Part shown: in pieces, positions 33,307 through 41,360 of the stretch
How positions within the stretch are numbered: the stretch's first letter is position 1
Layout of the letters: every line of letters begins with the position of its first letter
Translations under genes and position numbers: made by a program
The notes under the pieces: model-generated
Databases searched by the model: none
Seen by the model: the letters and a program-made list of their open reading frames with translations, nothing else
What the model was told of the DNA's origin: nothing
Origin: Clostridia bacterium
Lineage (GTDB): Bacteria; Bacillota; Clostridia; Christensenellales; Aristaeellaceae
DNA: 64,000 nucleotides
Reading direction: 5' to 3'
NCBI GenBank assembly: GCA_017395065.1
Contig: JAFPWH010000046.1
Coordinates: 1-64,000 of the forward strand

Positions 33307-35925
33307 ATGGCAAAAAACATCGCGCTGGGCATACTGGCGCACGTGGACGCGGGCAAGACGACGCTTACGGAATCCATGCTGCTCAAAAGCGGCGCGATCC
33401 GCAAGGCCGGCAGGGTGGATCACCGCGACAGCTTTCTGGACACGGACGTCCGCGAGCGTGAGCGCGGCATCACGATCTACGATAAAAACGCCATGTTCAC
33501 CTGGAAGGGCTGCCCCTTCACGGTCATAGACACGCCCGGACACACTGATTTCGCGGGCGAAATGGAGCGTGCGCTGAGCGTGCTGGACGCGGCCGTGCTG
33601 GTCGTGAGCGCTCCTTCGGGCGTTCAGAGCCATACACGCACGCTGTGGCGGCTGCTCGACATCTATCAGGTGCCGGTGTTCATCTTCGTAAACAAGATGG
33701 ACATGCCGGGCACGGACAGGCAGGCAGCTCTTGCGCAGCTGAAAAGCGTTTTGAGCCCCTTCTGCGAGGAGACCGGGACGGAGGGCTTTTACGAAAGGGC
33801 GGCCGAAACGGACGAGCAGGCCCTCGAAAGCTACCTCGAAGGGGGAACGGTAAGCGAAGAGACCGTAAAAAGCGCGGTCAACGCAAGAAAGCTGTTTCCC
33901 TGCGTGTTCGGAAGTGCCCTGAATCACGAGGGCACCGAAAATCTGCTGGATACGATCCTCGCCTACGGCGCAAGCCGCACGACGGACGGCCCCTTCTCGG
34001 CCAGGATCTACAAAATCTCAAGGGACGGCAGGGGCGAAAGGCTGGCCTTTCTGAAGGTGACGAGCGGCGAACTGAAGGTAAGGATGCCGCTTGGAAAAAC
34101 AAGGGACGGCGAGACGGGCGACGAAGAAAAGGTCTCCGGCATCCGCTTCTATTCGGGCGACAAATTCACCCCGGCCCAAAGCGCGCCCGCGGGCAGCGTC
34201 TGCGCGGTCACGGGGCTGAAATCCGTCATCGCGGGAGACACGCTTGGGCAGGCGGTGCTCAGCGTAAAGCCGGTGCTTGAACCGGTGTTCACCTACAGGG
34301 TAATGCTGCCGGAGGGCTGCGACAGGCACACGGCGCTCGGGTACTTTCGTATATTGGAAGAGGAAGATCCGCTGCTCAGAGTCAAATGGAACGAGCGCCA
34401 TCAGGAGATCTACCTGCAGGTGATGGGCGAGGTCGCTTTGGAGATCCTTGCCCGCACCGTGCTGGACAGGTTCGGCCTGAAGGTCGCCTTCGATTCGGGC
34501 AGCATACTGTATAAGGAAACCGTCGCCTCCCCGGCAAACGGCGCGGGGCATTACGAGCCGCTGAGGCATTACGCCGAGGTGCATCTGCGAATCGACCCCG
34601 CGCCGCGCGGCAGCGGCCTGAGTGCAAAGAGCGAGGTCAGCACGGACGAGCTCGCGCTGTCCTGGCAAAGGCTGATTCTGACACACGTGCTCGAAAAACA
34701 GCACATTGGCGTGCTCACGGGTTCGCCGCTTACCGACGTCACCGTTACGCTCACGGCAGGCAGGGCTCACCTTAAGCACACCGAGGGCGGCGACTTCCGG
34801 CAGGCCACCTACCGCGCGATCAGACAGGCGCTGATGAAGGCTGAAAACGTGCTGCTCGAGCCCTGGTACGACATGCGCCTTACACTGCCGAACGAATACA
34901 CGGGCCGCGCCTTGAACGATCTGACCCGCATGGGCGCCGTCTTCGACGCACCGGTCAGCGAAAACGACATTTCGTATATCAGCGCAAAAGCGCCCGTCAG
35001 AAAGGCGGAGGGCTACCAGAAGGAGCTTTCTGTCTACACCAAGGGGCGCGGCAGCATGAATCTTAGCGTATACGGCTACGAAAAATGCCCCGATCAGGAC
35101 GAGATCGTATCCCGGCTCGGCTACGATCCCGAAAGGGACACGGACAACCCGGCCGACTCGGTCTTCTGTTCCCACGGCGCGGGCGTGCTGGTAAAATGGA
35201 ACGAAGCGGACAGCCGCATGCACATAAAGGACGAGGCGGAAAGGCCCGCTTCTCAGGAGGACAGCTACAGCGTAAACCGCGCCGCGACGCTCGCGGACGA
35301 CGACGAACTCAAGGCCATTTTCGAGCGTACCTACGGAAAGATCGAACGCAAAATGTTCGACCGGCCGCCCATGCTCCGAAAGGAACAGACAGACGAGAGT
35401 GCCCGCGTCATCACGCTGCCCAAACGCCCGGAATACCTGCTCGTGGACGGATACAACGTCATCTTCGCCTGGCCGGAACTCAAGCAGGCCGCGGGCGGCG
35501 ATCTGGACCGCGGACGCAGGCTCTTAAGCGACATACTGGACAGCTACGCCGCGCAGTGCGATGCGCACATCATCCTCGTCTTCGACGCCTACAAGGTGCG
35601 TCACAACCCCGGCAGCACGGAAAAATACGGCGGCATAGAGATCGTCTATACGAAGGAAGCGCAAACCGCGGACAGCTACATCGAAAAGCTTGCCTACGAG
35701 CTTAGCCGCTTGAACCGCGTGCGCGTGGCCACCTCGGACGGCCTCGAGCAGCTGATCATTCTGGGCTCGGGCGCGCTCAGGATGAGCGCACAGGAGCTAA
35801 GGCACGAGATCAGCCTGACCGAGGGCCGCATGCGCGAGATCATGGAAAAGCTGGCCTTGAAGCGCATGGGCGTAAACGTCGGCGACGCGCTCACCAGGGC
35901 GCTGGGCGGCGGGGAAACGCCATGA
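33307..35925 (+). CDS. Tet-type ribosomal-protection GTPase fused to a Rae1/YacP-like NYN endonuclease
   Basis: 872 residues. The N-terminal ~640 follow EF-G-like ribosomal-protection proteins (TetM/TetO type): G1 AHVDAGKTTLTE, switch II VIDTPGHTDF, G4 NKMDMPG, and domain IV/V blocks such as LPNEYTGRALNDL and LSVYTKGRGSMNL. A ~65-residue linker follows. From about 705 comes an NYN (PIN-like) domain with YLLVDGYNVIFAWPELKQA, ILVFDAYKVRHN and TADSYIEKLAYELS, the pattern of Rae1, the A-site mRNA endonuclease of Bacillus subtilis. The ATG at 33307 follows GGAGG by five bases. The next gene overlaps by ATGA. It probably acts on ribosomes; tetracycline resistance is not shown. Confidence 0.88.
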   Translation: MAKNIALGILAHVDAGKTTLTESMLLKSGAIRKAGRVDHRDSFLDTDVRERERGITIYDKNAMFTWKGCPFTVIDTPGHTDFAGEMERALSVLDAAVLVVSAPSGVQSHTRTLWRLLDIYQVPVFIFVNKMDMPGTDRQAALAQLKSVLSPFCEETGTEGFYERAAETDEQALESYLEGGTVSEETVKSAVNARKLFPCVFGSALNHEGTENLLDTILAYGASRTTDGPFSARIYKISRDGRGERLAFLKVTSGELKVRMPLGKTRDGETGDEEKVSGIRFYSGDKFTPAQSAPAGSVCAVTGLKSVIAGDTLGQAVLSVKPVLEPVFTYRVMLPEGCDRHTALGYFRILEEEDPLLRVKWNERHQEIYLQVMGEVALEILARTVLDRFGLKVAFDSGSILYKETVASPANGAGHYEPLRHYAEVHLRIDPAPRGSGLSAKSEVSTDELALSWQRLILTHVLEKQHIGVLTGSPLTDVTVTLTAGRAHLKHTEGGDFRQATYRAIRQALMKAENVLLEPWYDMRLTLPNEYTGRALNDLTRMGAVFDAPVSENDISYISAKAPVRKAEGYQKELSVYTKGRGSMNLSVYGYEKCPDQDEIVSRLGYDPERDTDNPADSVFCSHGAGVLVKWNEADSRMHIKDEAERPASQEDSYSVNRAATLADDDELKAIFERTYGKIERKMFDRPPMLRKEQTDESARVITLPKRPEYLLVDGYNVIFAWPELKQAAGGDLDRGRRLLSDILDSYAAQCDAHIILVFDAYKVRHNPGSTEKYGGIEIVYTKEAQTADSYIEKLAYELSRLNRVRVATSDGLEQLIILGSGALRMSAQELRHEISLTEGRMREIMEKLALKRMGVNVGDALTRALGGGETP

Positions 35926-36272
35926 AGAAGTATCTTACCCTGATGGGGTTGCAGCTTGCCGCCTGCTTTACGCTTTCCGCGGCCGCCTTCGTGCTTCGGC
36001 CGGTTAGCTGGCTGTACAAGCTTGGACTGTGGGGCGTATTGCCGCTTGCAGGCGGCGTAAGCGCGTTTTTGCTCACGGAAAAGGGCATAAATCCCTACGC
36101 CGCCTGGATCATGCCGCCTCTTTCGCTGCTCGCAGCCCGGCTTTTGCTCAGCATGGGCGCTTTTCCGGACGGGGCGTGGTTTTTGCTGACGGCCTTTACG
36201 GGCATCGTCGGCGCAGCCGCGGGAGACGTATACAACAAAACCAAACGCAGAGGACGTAAATCGAATAAATGA
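35922..36272 (+). CDS. Small integral membrane protein, unknown
   Basis: 116 residues with about four hydrophobic helices (YLTLMGLQLAACFTLSAAAF, LGLWGVLPLAGGVSAFLL, AAWIMPPLSLLAARLLL, WFLLTAFTGIVGAAAG) and a basic C-terminus KRRGRKSN. ATGA overlaps both upstream and downstream show it is translated as part of the operon with the ribosomal GTPase fusion and the sigma-like gene. No family recognised. Confidence 0.7.
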   Translation: MKKYLTLMGLQLAACFTLSAAAFVLRPVSWLYKLGLWGVLPLAGGVSAFLLTEKGINPYAAWIMPPLSLLAARLLLSMGAFPDGAWFLLTAFTGIVGAAAGDVYNKTKRRGRKSNK

Positions 36273-37003
36273 AAAAAGAAGAAACATCTCAGGCCGTAAG
36301 GCTCCTGAACAGCTACAGGGTCGTTTACCGCGAGCTGTACGGCCTGTGCTGCGCGATAACGGGCCGGGAGGGCGCCGCGCAAAACGCGCTTTTGGACGCC
36401 ATGCTCGCTTCGGGTCCCTTCCGCGGCAGGCGAAGCGCGTTTGCCGCCGCAAGGCGCGCCGCGCTCGCGAGCGATTGCACGGGCGAAAGCGACTTGAGCT
36501 ACTTTGAGGAAACGCCCGGGGCCGAGGGCCTTTTGAACGAATCCAACGAAACGCGCAGGATCGTCATGCTCGTGTGCGCCGCGGGCCTCACGAAAAGGCA
36601 GGCAGCGTCCGTCATGGATGTCAAAACAGGGAAAGTCGGCGAAGCGCTGCTCAGGGCTGCTTCGTATATGCCGGGCGAAACCTACGCGCAAAGGCTCAAA
36701 AATCTCGAAAAACTCAGCCTGAAGGAATTGAAAAACGCGCCTTACGCCCCGGACGCCGCCGCGTTTGAGCGGGCGCTCGAAAACCGCATGCAAAAAGAGG
36801 CGGACAAAAACGTGGGCTCCGTCGCGCGCAAGCGCCTTTTCTCCCGCGTCGTCTCGGTCGCGATGCTCCTGCTGATCGGCTTTCTTTTGTGGGTGGGCTC
36901 GATCATGCTGAACTATTTCCGCGAAAGCGCGATGGAGAGAGAAAACGAGCCGCAGGCCACGCTCACCGAAACAGACGGCTCGGACGCCGGCACGGATCAG
37001 TGA
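36269..37003 (+). CDS. Sigma-like helix-turn-helix protein with a C-terminal membrane helix
   Basis: 244 residues. Residues ~95-135 (RRIVMLVCAAGLTKRQAASVM then GEALLRAASYM) look like a sigma-70 region-4 helix-turn-helix. The N-terminal part could be a worn region 2. A basic patch precedes one membrane helix near 193-214 (VSVAMLLLIGFLLWVGSIML), and a short acidic Thr/Glu/Asp-rich tail ends outside. A DNA-binding-like domain tethered to the membrane suggests an ECF-derived sensor or an anti-sigma fusion (inference). It is coupled to its neighbours by ATGA and sits 24 bases before recD2. Confidence 0.6.
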   Translation: MKKEETSQAVRLLNSYRVVYRELYGLCCAITGREGAAQNALLDAMLASGPFRGRRSAFAAARRAALASDCTGESDLSYFEETPGAEGLLNESNETRRIVMLVCAAGLTKRQAASVMDVKTGKVGEALLRAASYMPGETYAQRLKNLEKLSLKELKNAPYAPDAAAFERALENRMQKEADKNVGSVARKRLFSRVVSVAMLLLIGFLLWVGSIMLNYFRESAMERENEPQATLTETDGSDAGTDQ

Positions 37004-37027
37004 CGCGCGCTTTGAAAGGACAGGGCA

Positions 37028-39217
37028 ATGCCAAAATACATGGGAATGATCAGGGAACTGATCTTCCGCAACGAGGACAACGGCTATTCCATCATCAGCG
37101 TAAAACCCGAGCACGGCGAAAGCTTCACCGCGGTCGGGATCATTCCCTTCGCCGAGGAGGGCGACTATATCAGCGTCGAGGGCGAATGGACGCAGCACCT
37201 CGTCTACGGCGATCAGCTAAAGGTCTCGTCCTTTGAATTTTACGAGCCCGGCGACAGAAAATCCATCGAAAAATACTTGAGCTCCGGCGCCATTAGCGGC
37301 ATCGGCGAATCCACCGCCCGCCTCATCAGCGAGCGCTTCGGCGCGGACACGCTCAAAATCATGGATTCACAGCCCGAACGGCTGCTTGAAATACGCGGCA
37401 TCGGCAAGGCGAAGCTCAAAATGATCGTGGAGTCGTACAACGAAAGGCGCGGCTCCCACAACGCGCTGATGCACTTTCTGGGCCTTGGCATTTCGCCGTC
37501 CCTCGCCAAGCGCATCTACGATACCTACAAGCAGGACGCAGTGCTCGTGGCGCGCGCAGAGCCCTACCGGCTTTGCGACGAGATCCGCGGCATAGGCTTT
37601 CGCACGGCGGACAGGATCGCGCTGGCCGAAGGCTACGCGCTCAACGACGAAAGGCGGCTGCGAAGCGGCATTAAATACGTGCTGAACGAAAGCCTGAACG
37701 GTGAGGGCCACACGTATCTTCCGGAGGAAACGTTTCTTAAGCAGGCCGCGTCCATACTTTCTGTGGACGCCGAGCTCATCCAAAGGGCCGCGTCTCAGCT
37801 GGCCATGCGAAACGAGCTGGTCTTCGAGACCATGCCGGAGGGAGATGCGGTGTTCCTGAAACAAGCCTACGATTGTGAGGCGGACATCGCGGTGCGGCTT
37901 AGCCGCATGCTGATCAACGCAAAAAACGAAAACGCCCGGCAGGTCTTGGTGCCGGACGCACTCTCCGACGGCACAAAACTCAGCTCTGCGCAAAAAAGCG
38001 CGCTCGAGACCGCCCTGACCGGCAGCGTGACCATCATCACGGGCGGCCCGGGCACGGGCAAGACCACGCTGATAAGGGGGCTGATCGATCTTGCGGCGTC
38101 GCGCCTCAAGGTGCTGCTCTGCGCGCCGACCGGCAGGGCCGCAAAGCGCATGAGCGAGGCGACCGGCGCGGAGGCCGCCACCATCCACCGCCTGCTTGAG
38201 TACGGCCAGGGGGAAAACGCGGGCTTTGCCAAAAACGAGGACGACAAATTAAAGGCCGACGTCGTCATCGTCGACGAGACCTCCATGGTGGACATTTTCC
38301 TGATGCGCGCGCTGCTCAAGGCGCTGCCGGGCGGGGTCAGGCTGATTCTGACCGGCGACGCGGATCAACTGCCCAGCGTCGGCGCGGGCAACGTTCTGCG
38401 CGACATGATCTCCTCCGGGTGCGTGCCGGTCGTGCGCCTGACCGAGGTGTTCCGCCAGAGCGGGCAAAGCGCCATCGTCATGAACGCGCACAGGATCAAC
38501 CGCGGCGAAATGCCCGTGATGAACGCCAAAGACAGCGATTTCTTCATGGAAAAGATGCCGGACGCCGCGTCTACCGCGCGCAGCGTGTGCGAGCTGGTCA
38601 CGCGCCGCCTGCCCGCCTATATGAAGCTCGACCCGCTCAGGGACATACAGGTCATGGCGCCGATGAAAAAGGGCGAGGTTGGCGTGCACGCCTTAAACCG
38701 CATGCTGCAGGAAAAGCTCAATCCCTTAAAGGGAAATCGGCAGATCCTGCGGGGAGAGACCGCCTTCCGCCCGGGCGACAAGGTCATGCAGACCAAAAAC
38801 GACTACAGCCTCGGCTGGACGCGGGGCACGGAGGCGGGGCAGGGTGTCTTCAACGGGGACATCGGCTACATAACGGCGCTGGACGCCGAGGAAAAAACGC
38901 TCACCGTGCGCTTCGACGACGACCGGGAAGCGAAATACGACAGGGACATGATGGAGGAGCTGGAGCTGAGCTACTGCATAAGCGTCCACAAAAGCCAGGG
39001 CAGCGAATTCGGCTGCGTCGTCGTTCCGCTGCTCTCCGGCCCGCCGATGCTTATGACCCGAAACCTCCTCTATACCGCCGTGACGCGCGCCAAAAAGCTG
39101 GTCGTGCTCACGGGAAGGACCGAATGCGTCTACGCGATGATCAAAAACGACCACATACAGGCAAGGTACTCTTCTTTGGCGCTGCGCCTGAAGAAGCTTT
39201 CGGGGGCGGTATGCTGA
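37028..39217 (+). CDS. recD2: RecD2 family 5'-3' DNA helicase
   Basis: 729 residues, the RecD2 form that works without RecBC. The N-terminal domain (residues 1-75) precedes helix-hairpin-helix elements such as ISGIGESTARLI and LLEIRGIGKAKL. Walker A is TGGPGTGKTTL near 338, the Walker B region is VVIVDETSMVD, motif III LILTGDADQLPSVGAGN, motif IV VFRQS, and the C-terminal motifs QVMAP, DIGYI and CISVHKSQGSEF. Functions in DNA repair and fork processing. An AAGGACA site precedes the ATG. Its 3' end overlaps comF by seven bases. Confidence 0.95.
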   Translation: MPKYMGMIRELIFRNEDNGYSIISVKPEHGESFTAVGIIPFAEEGDYISVEGEWTQHLVYGDQLKVSSFEFYEPGDRKSIEKYLSSGAISGIGESTARLISERFGADTLKIMDSQPERLLEIRGIGKAKLKMIVESYNERRGSHNALMHFLGLGISPSLAKRIYDTYKQDAVLVARAEPYRLCDEIRGIGFRTADRIALAEGYALNDERRLRSGIKYVLNESLNGEGHTYLPEETFLKQAASILSVDAELIQRAASQLAMRNELVFETMPEGDAVFLKQAYDCEADIAVRLSRMLINAKNENARQVLVPDALSDGTKLSSAQKSALETALTGSVTIITGGPGTGKTTLIRGLIDLAASRLKVLLCAPTGRAAKRMSEATGAEAATIHRLLEYGQGENAGFAKNEDDKLKADVVIVDETSMVDIFLMRALLKALPGGVRLILTGDADQLPSVGAGNVLRDMISSGCVPVVRLTEVFRQSGQSAIVMNAHRINRGEMPVMNAKDSDFFMEKMPDAASTARSVCELVTRRLPAYMKLDPLRDIQVMAPMKKGEVGVHALNRMLQEKLNPLKGNRQILRGETAFRPGDKVMQTKNDYSLGWTRGTEAGQGVFNGDIGYITALDAEEKTLTVRFDDDREAKYDRDMMEELELSYCISVHKSQGSEFGCVVVPLLSGPPMLMTRNLLYTAVTRAKKLVVLTGRTECVYAMIKNDHIQARYSSLALRLKKLSGAVC

Positions 39218-39993
39218 CGGCGCTTAAGGAGCTTCTGTTTTCGCCCAGGGGAAACTGCCTCGGCTGCTTAAGTCCGCTCGGGGCCGACACCGGCTGCTTC
39301 TGCGCGGACTGCTACGCTTCGATCGCGCCGCTGCTTGTAAGCGGGGAAGCGGAGAGCGAAATTTGCCTGAACTGCGGGGAGGAATATGTGGGCGGCGTCT
39401 GCCGCGTGTGCAAAAAGCACAGGGTGGACACGATCCGCGCCGTCGCGGCCTACGAATACGAAGGCGCGATCCGAAACCTCGTGCACAGCTTTAAGTTCGG
39501 CGGCGTCTGGCGCGCGTCGCGCTGGATGGCAGAAGAAATGATGAAGGCCTGCCAAGGCGGATTTCTGGACGGCGTGAACGTGCTCATCCCCGTGCCGATG
39601 CACAGGATGCGGCGCCTCATGCGCGGCTTCAACCAAAGCGGAAAGCTCGCCCGGGCGTTCTCTCTTATCAGCGGCATAAGCGTGGACACCTCGCTTACGC
39701 GCGTTCGCAACACCACGCAGCAGGTCAGGCTCAGCGGAGAAAAGCGCAGGCAAAACCTGAAAAACGCCTTCCGCGCCGAAAGGTCGTTCGACGGCGAGAC
39801 CGTTCTCCTCGTCGACGACGTCCGCACGACCGGCACGACCGCGGTCGAATGCGCAAAGGCCCTCCTTTCCGCAAACGCCGCCGAGGTCCGCGTGCTCACC
39901 TTCGCCAAAGCCACCCCGAACAGATCCCAAAACAAAAAGTACCGCCCGGACAGAGGAACAAAGCTGATAAAATACGAAAAAGACCCGTTCTGA
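39211..39993 (+). CDS. ComF family protein (phosphoribosyltransferase-like)
   Basis: 260 residues from ATG 39211, which overlaps the recD2 stop. The N-terminal zinc-binding part has CLGC...CFCADC and CLNC...CRVC pairs. The phosphoribosyltransferase motif VLLVDDVRTTGTT lies near residue 200. Related to ComFC, involved in uptake of transforming DNA together with ComFA, although no comFA is adjacent here. The long reading frame that continues upstream through recD2 is not real. Confidence 0.9.
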   Translation: MLTALKELLFSPRGNCLGCLSPLGADTGCFCADCYASIAPLLVSGEAESEICLNCGEEYVGGVCRVCKKHRVDTIRAVAAYEYEGAIRNLVHSFKFGGVWRASRWMAEEMMKACQGGFLDGVNVLIPVPMHRMRRLMRGFNQSGKLARAFSLISGISVDTSLTRVRNTTQQVRLSGEKRRQNLKNAFRAERSFDGETVLLVDDVRTTGTTAVECAKALLSANAAEVRVLTFAKATPNRSQNKKYRPDRGTKLIKYEKDPF

Positions 39994-40044
39994 GCGGTAA
40001 ACAAAAAACGCGCCGAAAAGCGCGCTCCGTGCGGATAAGCTCAT

Positions 40045-40068
40045 AAAATGCGGGTAACAGGACTTGAA
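40045..40068. repeat. Distal attachment site of the element
   Basis: A 24-bp copy of the tRNA-Leu 3' end (starts AAAATGCGGGTAACAGG) identical to 45869-45892. It marks the junction with the comF side of the chromosome. Confidence 0.9.
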
Positions 40069-40107
40069 TTTCAGAAAAGGTGTTGCAAAATGTGCCAAAT
40101 TGCGCTG

Positions 40108-40154
40108 AAAAAGGGGTTTTTTGGGCTTTTTTTGGCTCAAAAACCCCTTTTTTG
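40108..40154. terminator. Strong hairpin at the left edge of the element
   Basis: AAAAAGGGG followed by six T (40108-40122) pairs with CAAAAACCCC followed by six T (40138-40153). The T-runs support termination on both strands, insulating the element from comF read-through. Confidence 0.75.
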
Positions 40155-40187
40155 TACTATTTGTGATAATGCGTTTTAACCCGTAAA

Positions 40188-40220
40188 GGGTAAGTTTAAG
40201 GGTAAGTTTAAGGGTAAAAA
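40188..40220. repeat. Arm-type integrase site array, left end
   Basis: The 12-bp unit GGGTAAGTTTAA is repeated at 40188 and 40200, with a third GGGTAAAAA at 40212. The same GGGTAA core with 12-bp spacing recurs at the other end (45793-45813), as expected for the arm sites bound by the N-terminal domain of a tyrosine integrase. Confidence 0.65.
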
Positions 40221-40338
40221 CGCGCAATATATTTACGATATTAAGACTTAAAAAATGACGCGATTTTGCGACAATTCGCGCGAGGGGCGGGCGTGGTCTC
40301 TTGTGAAACGGATAGAGAAAAACAGACACCCCCTGCCC

Positions 40339-40512
40339 CTGAGCGCGTGGAGACGGTAGGCGGCATCCTGAGCGCGCGGAGACGGTAGGCGGCATCCTGA
40401 GCGCGCGGAGACGGTAGGCGGCATCCTGAGCGCGTGGAGACGGTAGGCGGCATCCTGAGCGCGTGGAGACGGTAGGCGGCATCCTGAGCGCGTGGAGACG
40501 GTAGGCGGCATC
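40339..40512. repeat. Six-copy 29-bp tandem repeat
   Basis: Six head-to-tail units of 29 bp start at 40339, 40368, 40397, 40426, 40455 and 40484, with a short partial at 40513. The unit begins CTGAGCGCGTGGAGACGG and ends GGCGGCATC. The only variation seen is T or C at unit position 10 (T,C,C,T,T,T). GC-rich inside an AT-rich element, with no spacers, so not CRISPR. Function unknown. Confidence 0.95.
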
Positions 40513-40532
40513 CTGAGCCAATGAACGCGCTG

Positions 40533-40757
40533 TTATTCGTCTGAGCCGATTTCAACAAATTCAATTAGTTCGGCGGGCTGACACTTTAGCAAATGGCATA
40601 TTGTCGAAAGCTCACCCCATGACGGTAAACCACCATTACGAAACTTTGACAAAGTTGCTTCACCGAATATTTTTTCATGTCTCAATCTGTATGAAGAATA
40701 ACCCGCTTGCTTTAACAGTGCGAGAAGATTAACACCCTGCTTTATTTGAATAGGCAT
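40533..40757 (-). CDS. Small Cro/CI-type HTH regulator of the element
   Basis: 74 residues from ATG 40757 with GGGGGTG upstream. The segment LLALLKQAGYSSYRLRHEKI then GEATLSKFRNGGLPSWGELS is a short helix-turn-helix domain of the HTH_26 kind. The stop lies 20 bases from the tandem repeat. Divergent from the small gene at 40962. The pair of TACAC...GTGTA palindromes between them is a likely operator. Confidence 0.75.
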   Translation of the reverse strand: MPIQIKQGVNLLALLKQAGYSSYRLRHEKIFGEATLSKFRNGGLPSWGELSTICHLLKCQPAELIEFVEIGSDE

Positions 40758-40785
40758 AGGAACACCCCCGAAAACCTGTATAGTC

Positions 40786-40813
40786 ATTATAACATAACCC
40801 GTCATAATTACAA
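40786..40813 (-). promoter_or_regulatory. Promoter of the small HTH gene
   Basis: On the minus strand TTGTAA (40813-40808), 16-bp spacer, TATAAT (40791-40786). Confidence 0.6.
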
Positions 40814-40815
40814 GA

Positions 40816-40894
40816 TACACTTAAAACAAGTGTACTATATTCATTCACACCATTTTAATGCTTGTGTTATTGAGATACACTAAAAAACGGTGTA
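40816..40894. promoter_or_regulatory. Pair of palindromic operators between divergent genes
   Basis: The first site is TACACTT-5-AAGTGTA (40816-40834), just upstream of the minus-strand -35. The second is TACAC-9-GTGTA (40876-40894), lying in the spacer of the plus-strand promoter. Matching half-sites suggest one regulator, probably the adjacent HTH protein, acting on both promoters. Confidence 0.55.
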
Positions 40895-40898
40895 TAAT
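40870..40898 (+). promoter_or_regulatory. Promoter of the 40962 gene
   Basis: TTGAGA (40870-40875), 17-bp spacer containing a palindromic half-site pair, TATAAT (40893-40898). Confidence 0.65.
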
Positions 40899-40961
40899 AT
40901 ATATGTGCTTGTTTCGGTATGCAGGAACAACGAATATTGACTTATAGGAGAGTGAGCACCT

Positions 40962-41225
40962 ATGTTTAACGTAACGCTTGAAGTTATCAAAAGCGCAATT
41001 CGCAACGCCGAACCCGATACAACCATTTCGTTTTACTCTGACTATCGCGGCGAATGGGCTGTAGTGGATACTGAGAACAAAGTTTATATTGCCGTTCTGG
41101 ATGATCTCTGTAAACGTTTCCCCGACAAAGTTTGCGAGACGGGCTATATAGCATCCCCCGCGCACGAGTACATTTTACCGACCGAATTTATAGAGCTTGC
41201 TTTTGTTGCGGGCGTGGAGGGATAG
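40962..41225 (+). CDS. Small element-encoded protein, unknown
   Basis: 87 residues, acidic, with a clear AGGAGAG ribosome binding site upstream of the ATG. Contains SFYSDYRGEWAVVDTENKVYIAVLDDL. No membrane helix, signal or known motif. Its own regulated promoter and its ribosome binding site support it as a real gene. Confidence 0.65.
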   Translation: MFNVTLEVIKSAIRNAEPDTTISFYSDYRGEWAVVDTENKVYIAVLDDLCKRFPDKVCETGYIASPAHEYILPTEFIELAFVAGVEG

Positions 41226-41234
41226 AACGAAAAC

Positions 41235-41325
41235 CCCCACGCTTGGCATACAAAGCGTGGGGAAACTGGAAAGCCAGCACACACATAAAGAAAGAATTAC
41301 GCGGCATCTGTATAATACTATACAG
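41235..41325 (+). other. Hairpin and palindrome between two small element genes
   Basis: CCCCACGCTT (41235-41244) pairs with AAGCGTGGGG (41253-41262), without a T-run. Further on, CTGTATA-ATAC-TATACAG (41308-41325) is a perfect palindrome that contains a TATAAT (41311-41316). This may be a promoter/operator for the next gene. Confidence 0.45.
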
Positions 41326-41360
41326 AGCATCAAATGTCAATAATGGGAGAGTGTAAAGAA

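Noticed and set aside
32512-33927. 471-residue minus-strand frame opposite the SDR and Tet-like genes
   Set aside because: It crosses a strong plus-strand terminator and promoter and has no family features. The plus-strand genes are clear.
33307-35925. Calling the fusion a confirmed tetracycline-resistance gene
   Set aside because: The GTPase part is of the ribosomal-protection family, but the NYN fusion, the lack of a tet-type leader and the chromosomal operon context do not show resistance.
38419-39210. 5' part of the 524-residue frame before comF
   Set aside because: It lies entirely inside recD2 in another frame. comF begins at ATG 39211, where zinc-ribbon homology starts.
40339-40512. 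CRISPR array
   Set aside because: Units are directly head to tail with no spacers, and no cas gene is in the window.
40248-40564. Long minus-strand reading frames through the 29-bp repeats
   Set aside because: They are open only because the repeat unit has no stop in any frame. There is no ribosome binding site, and the products are low-complexity Pro/Ser/Arg strings.
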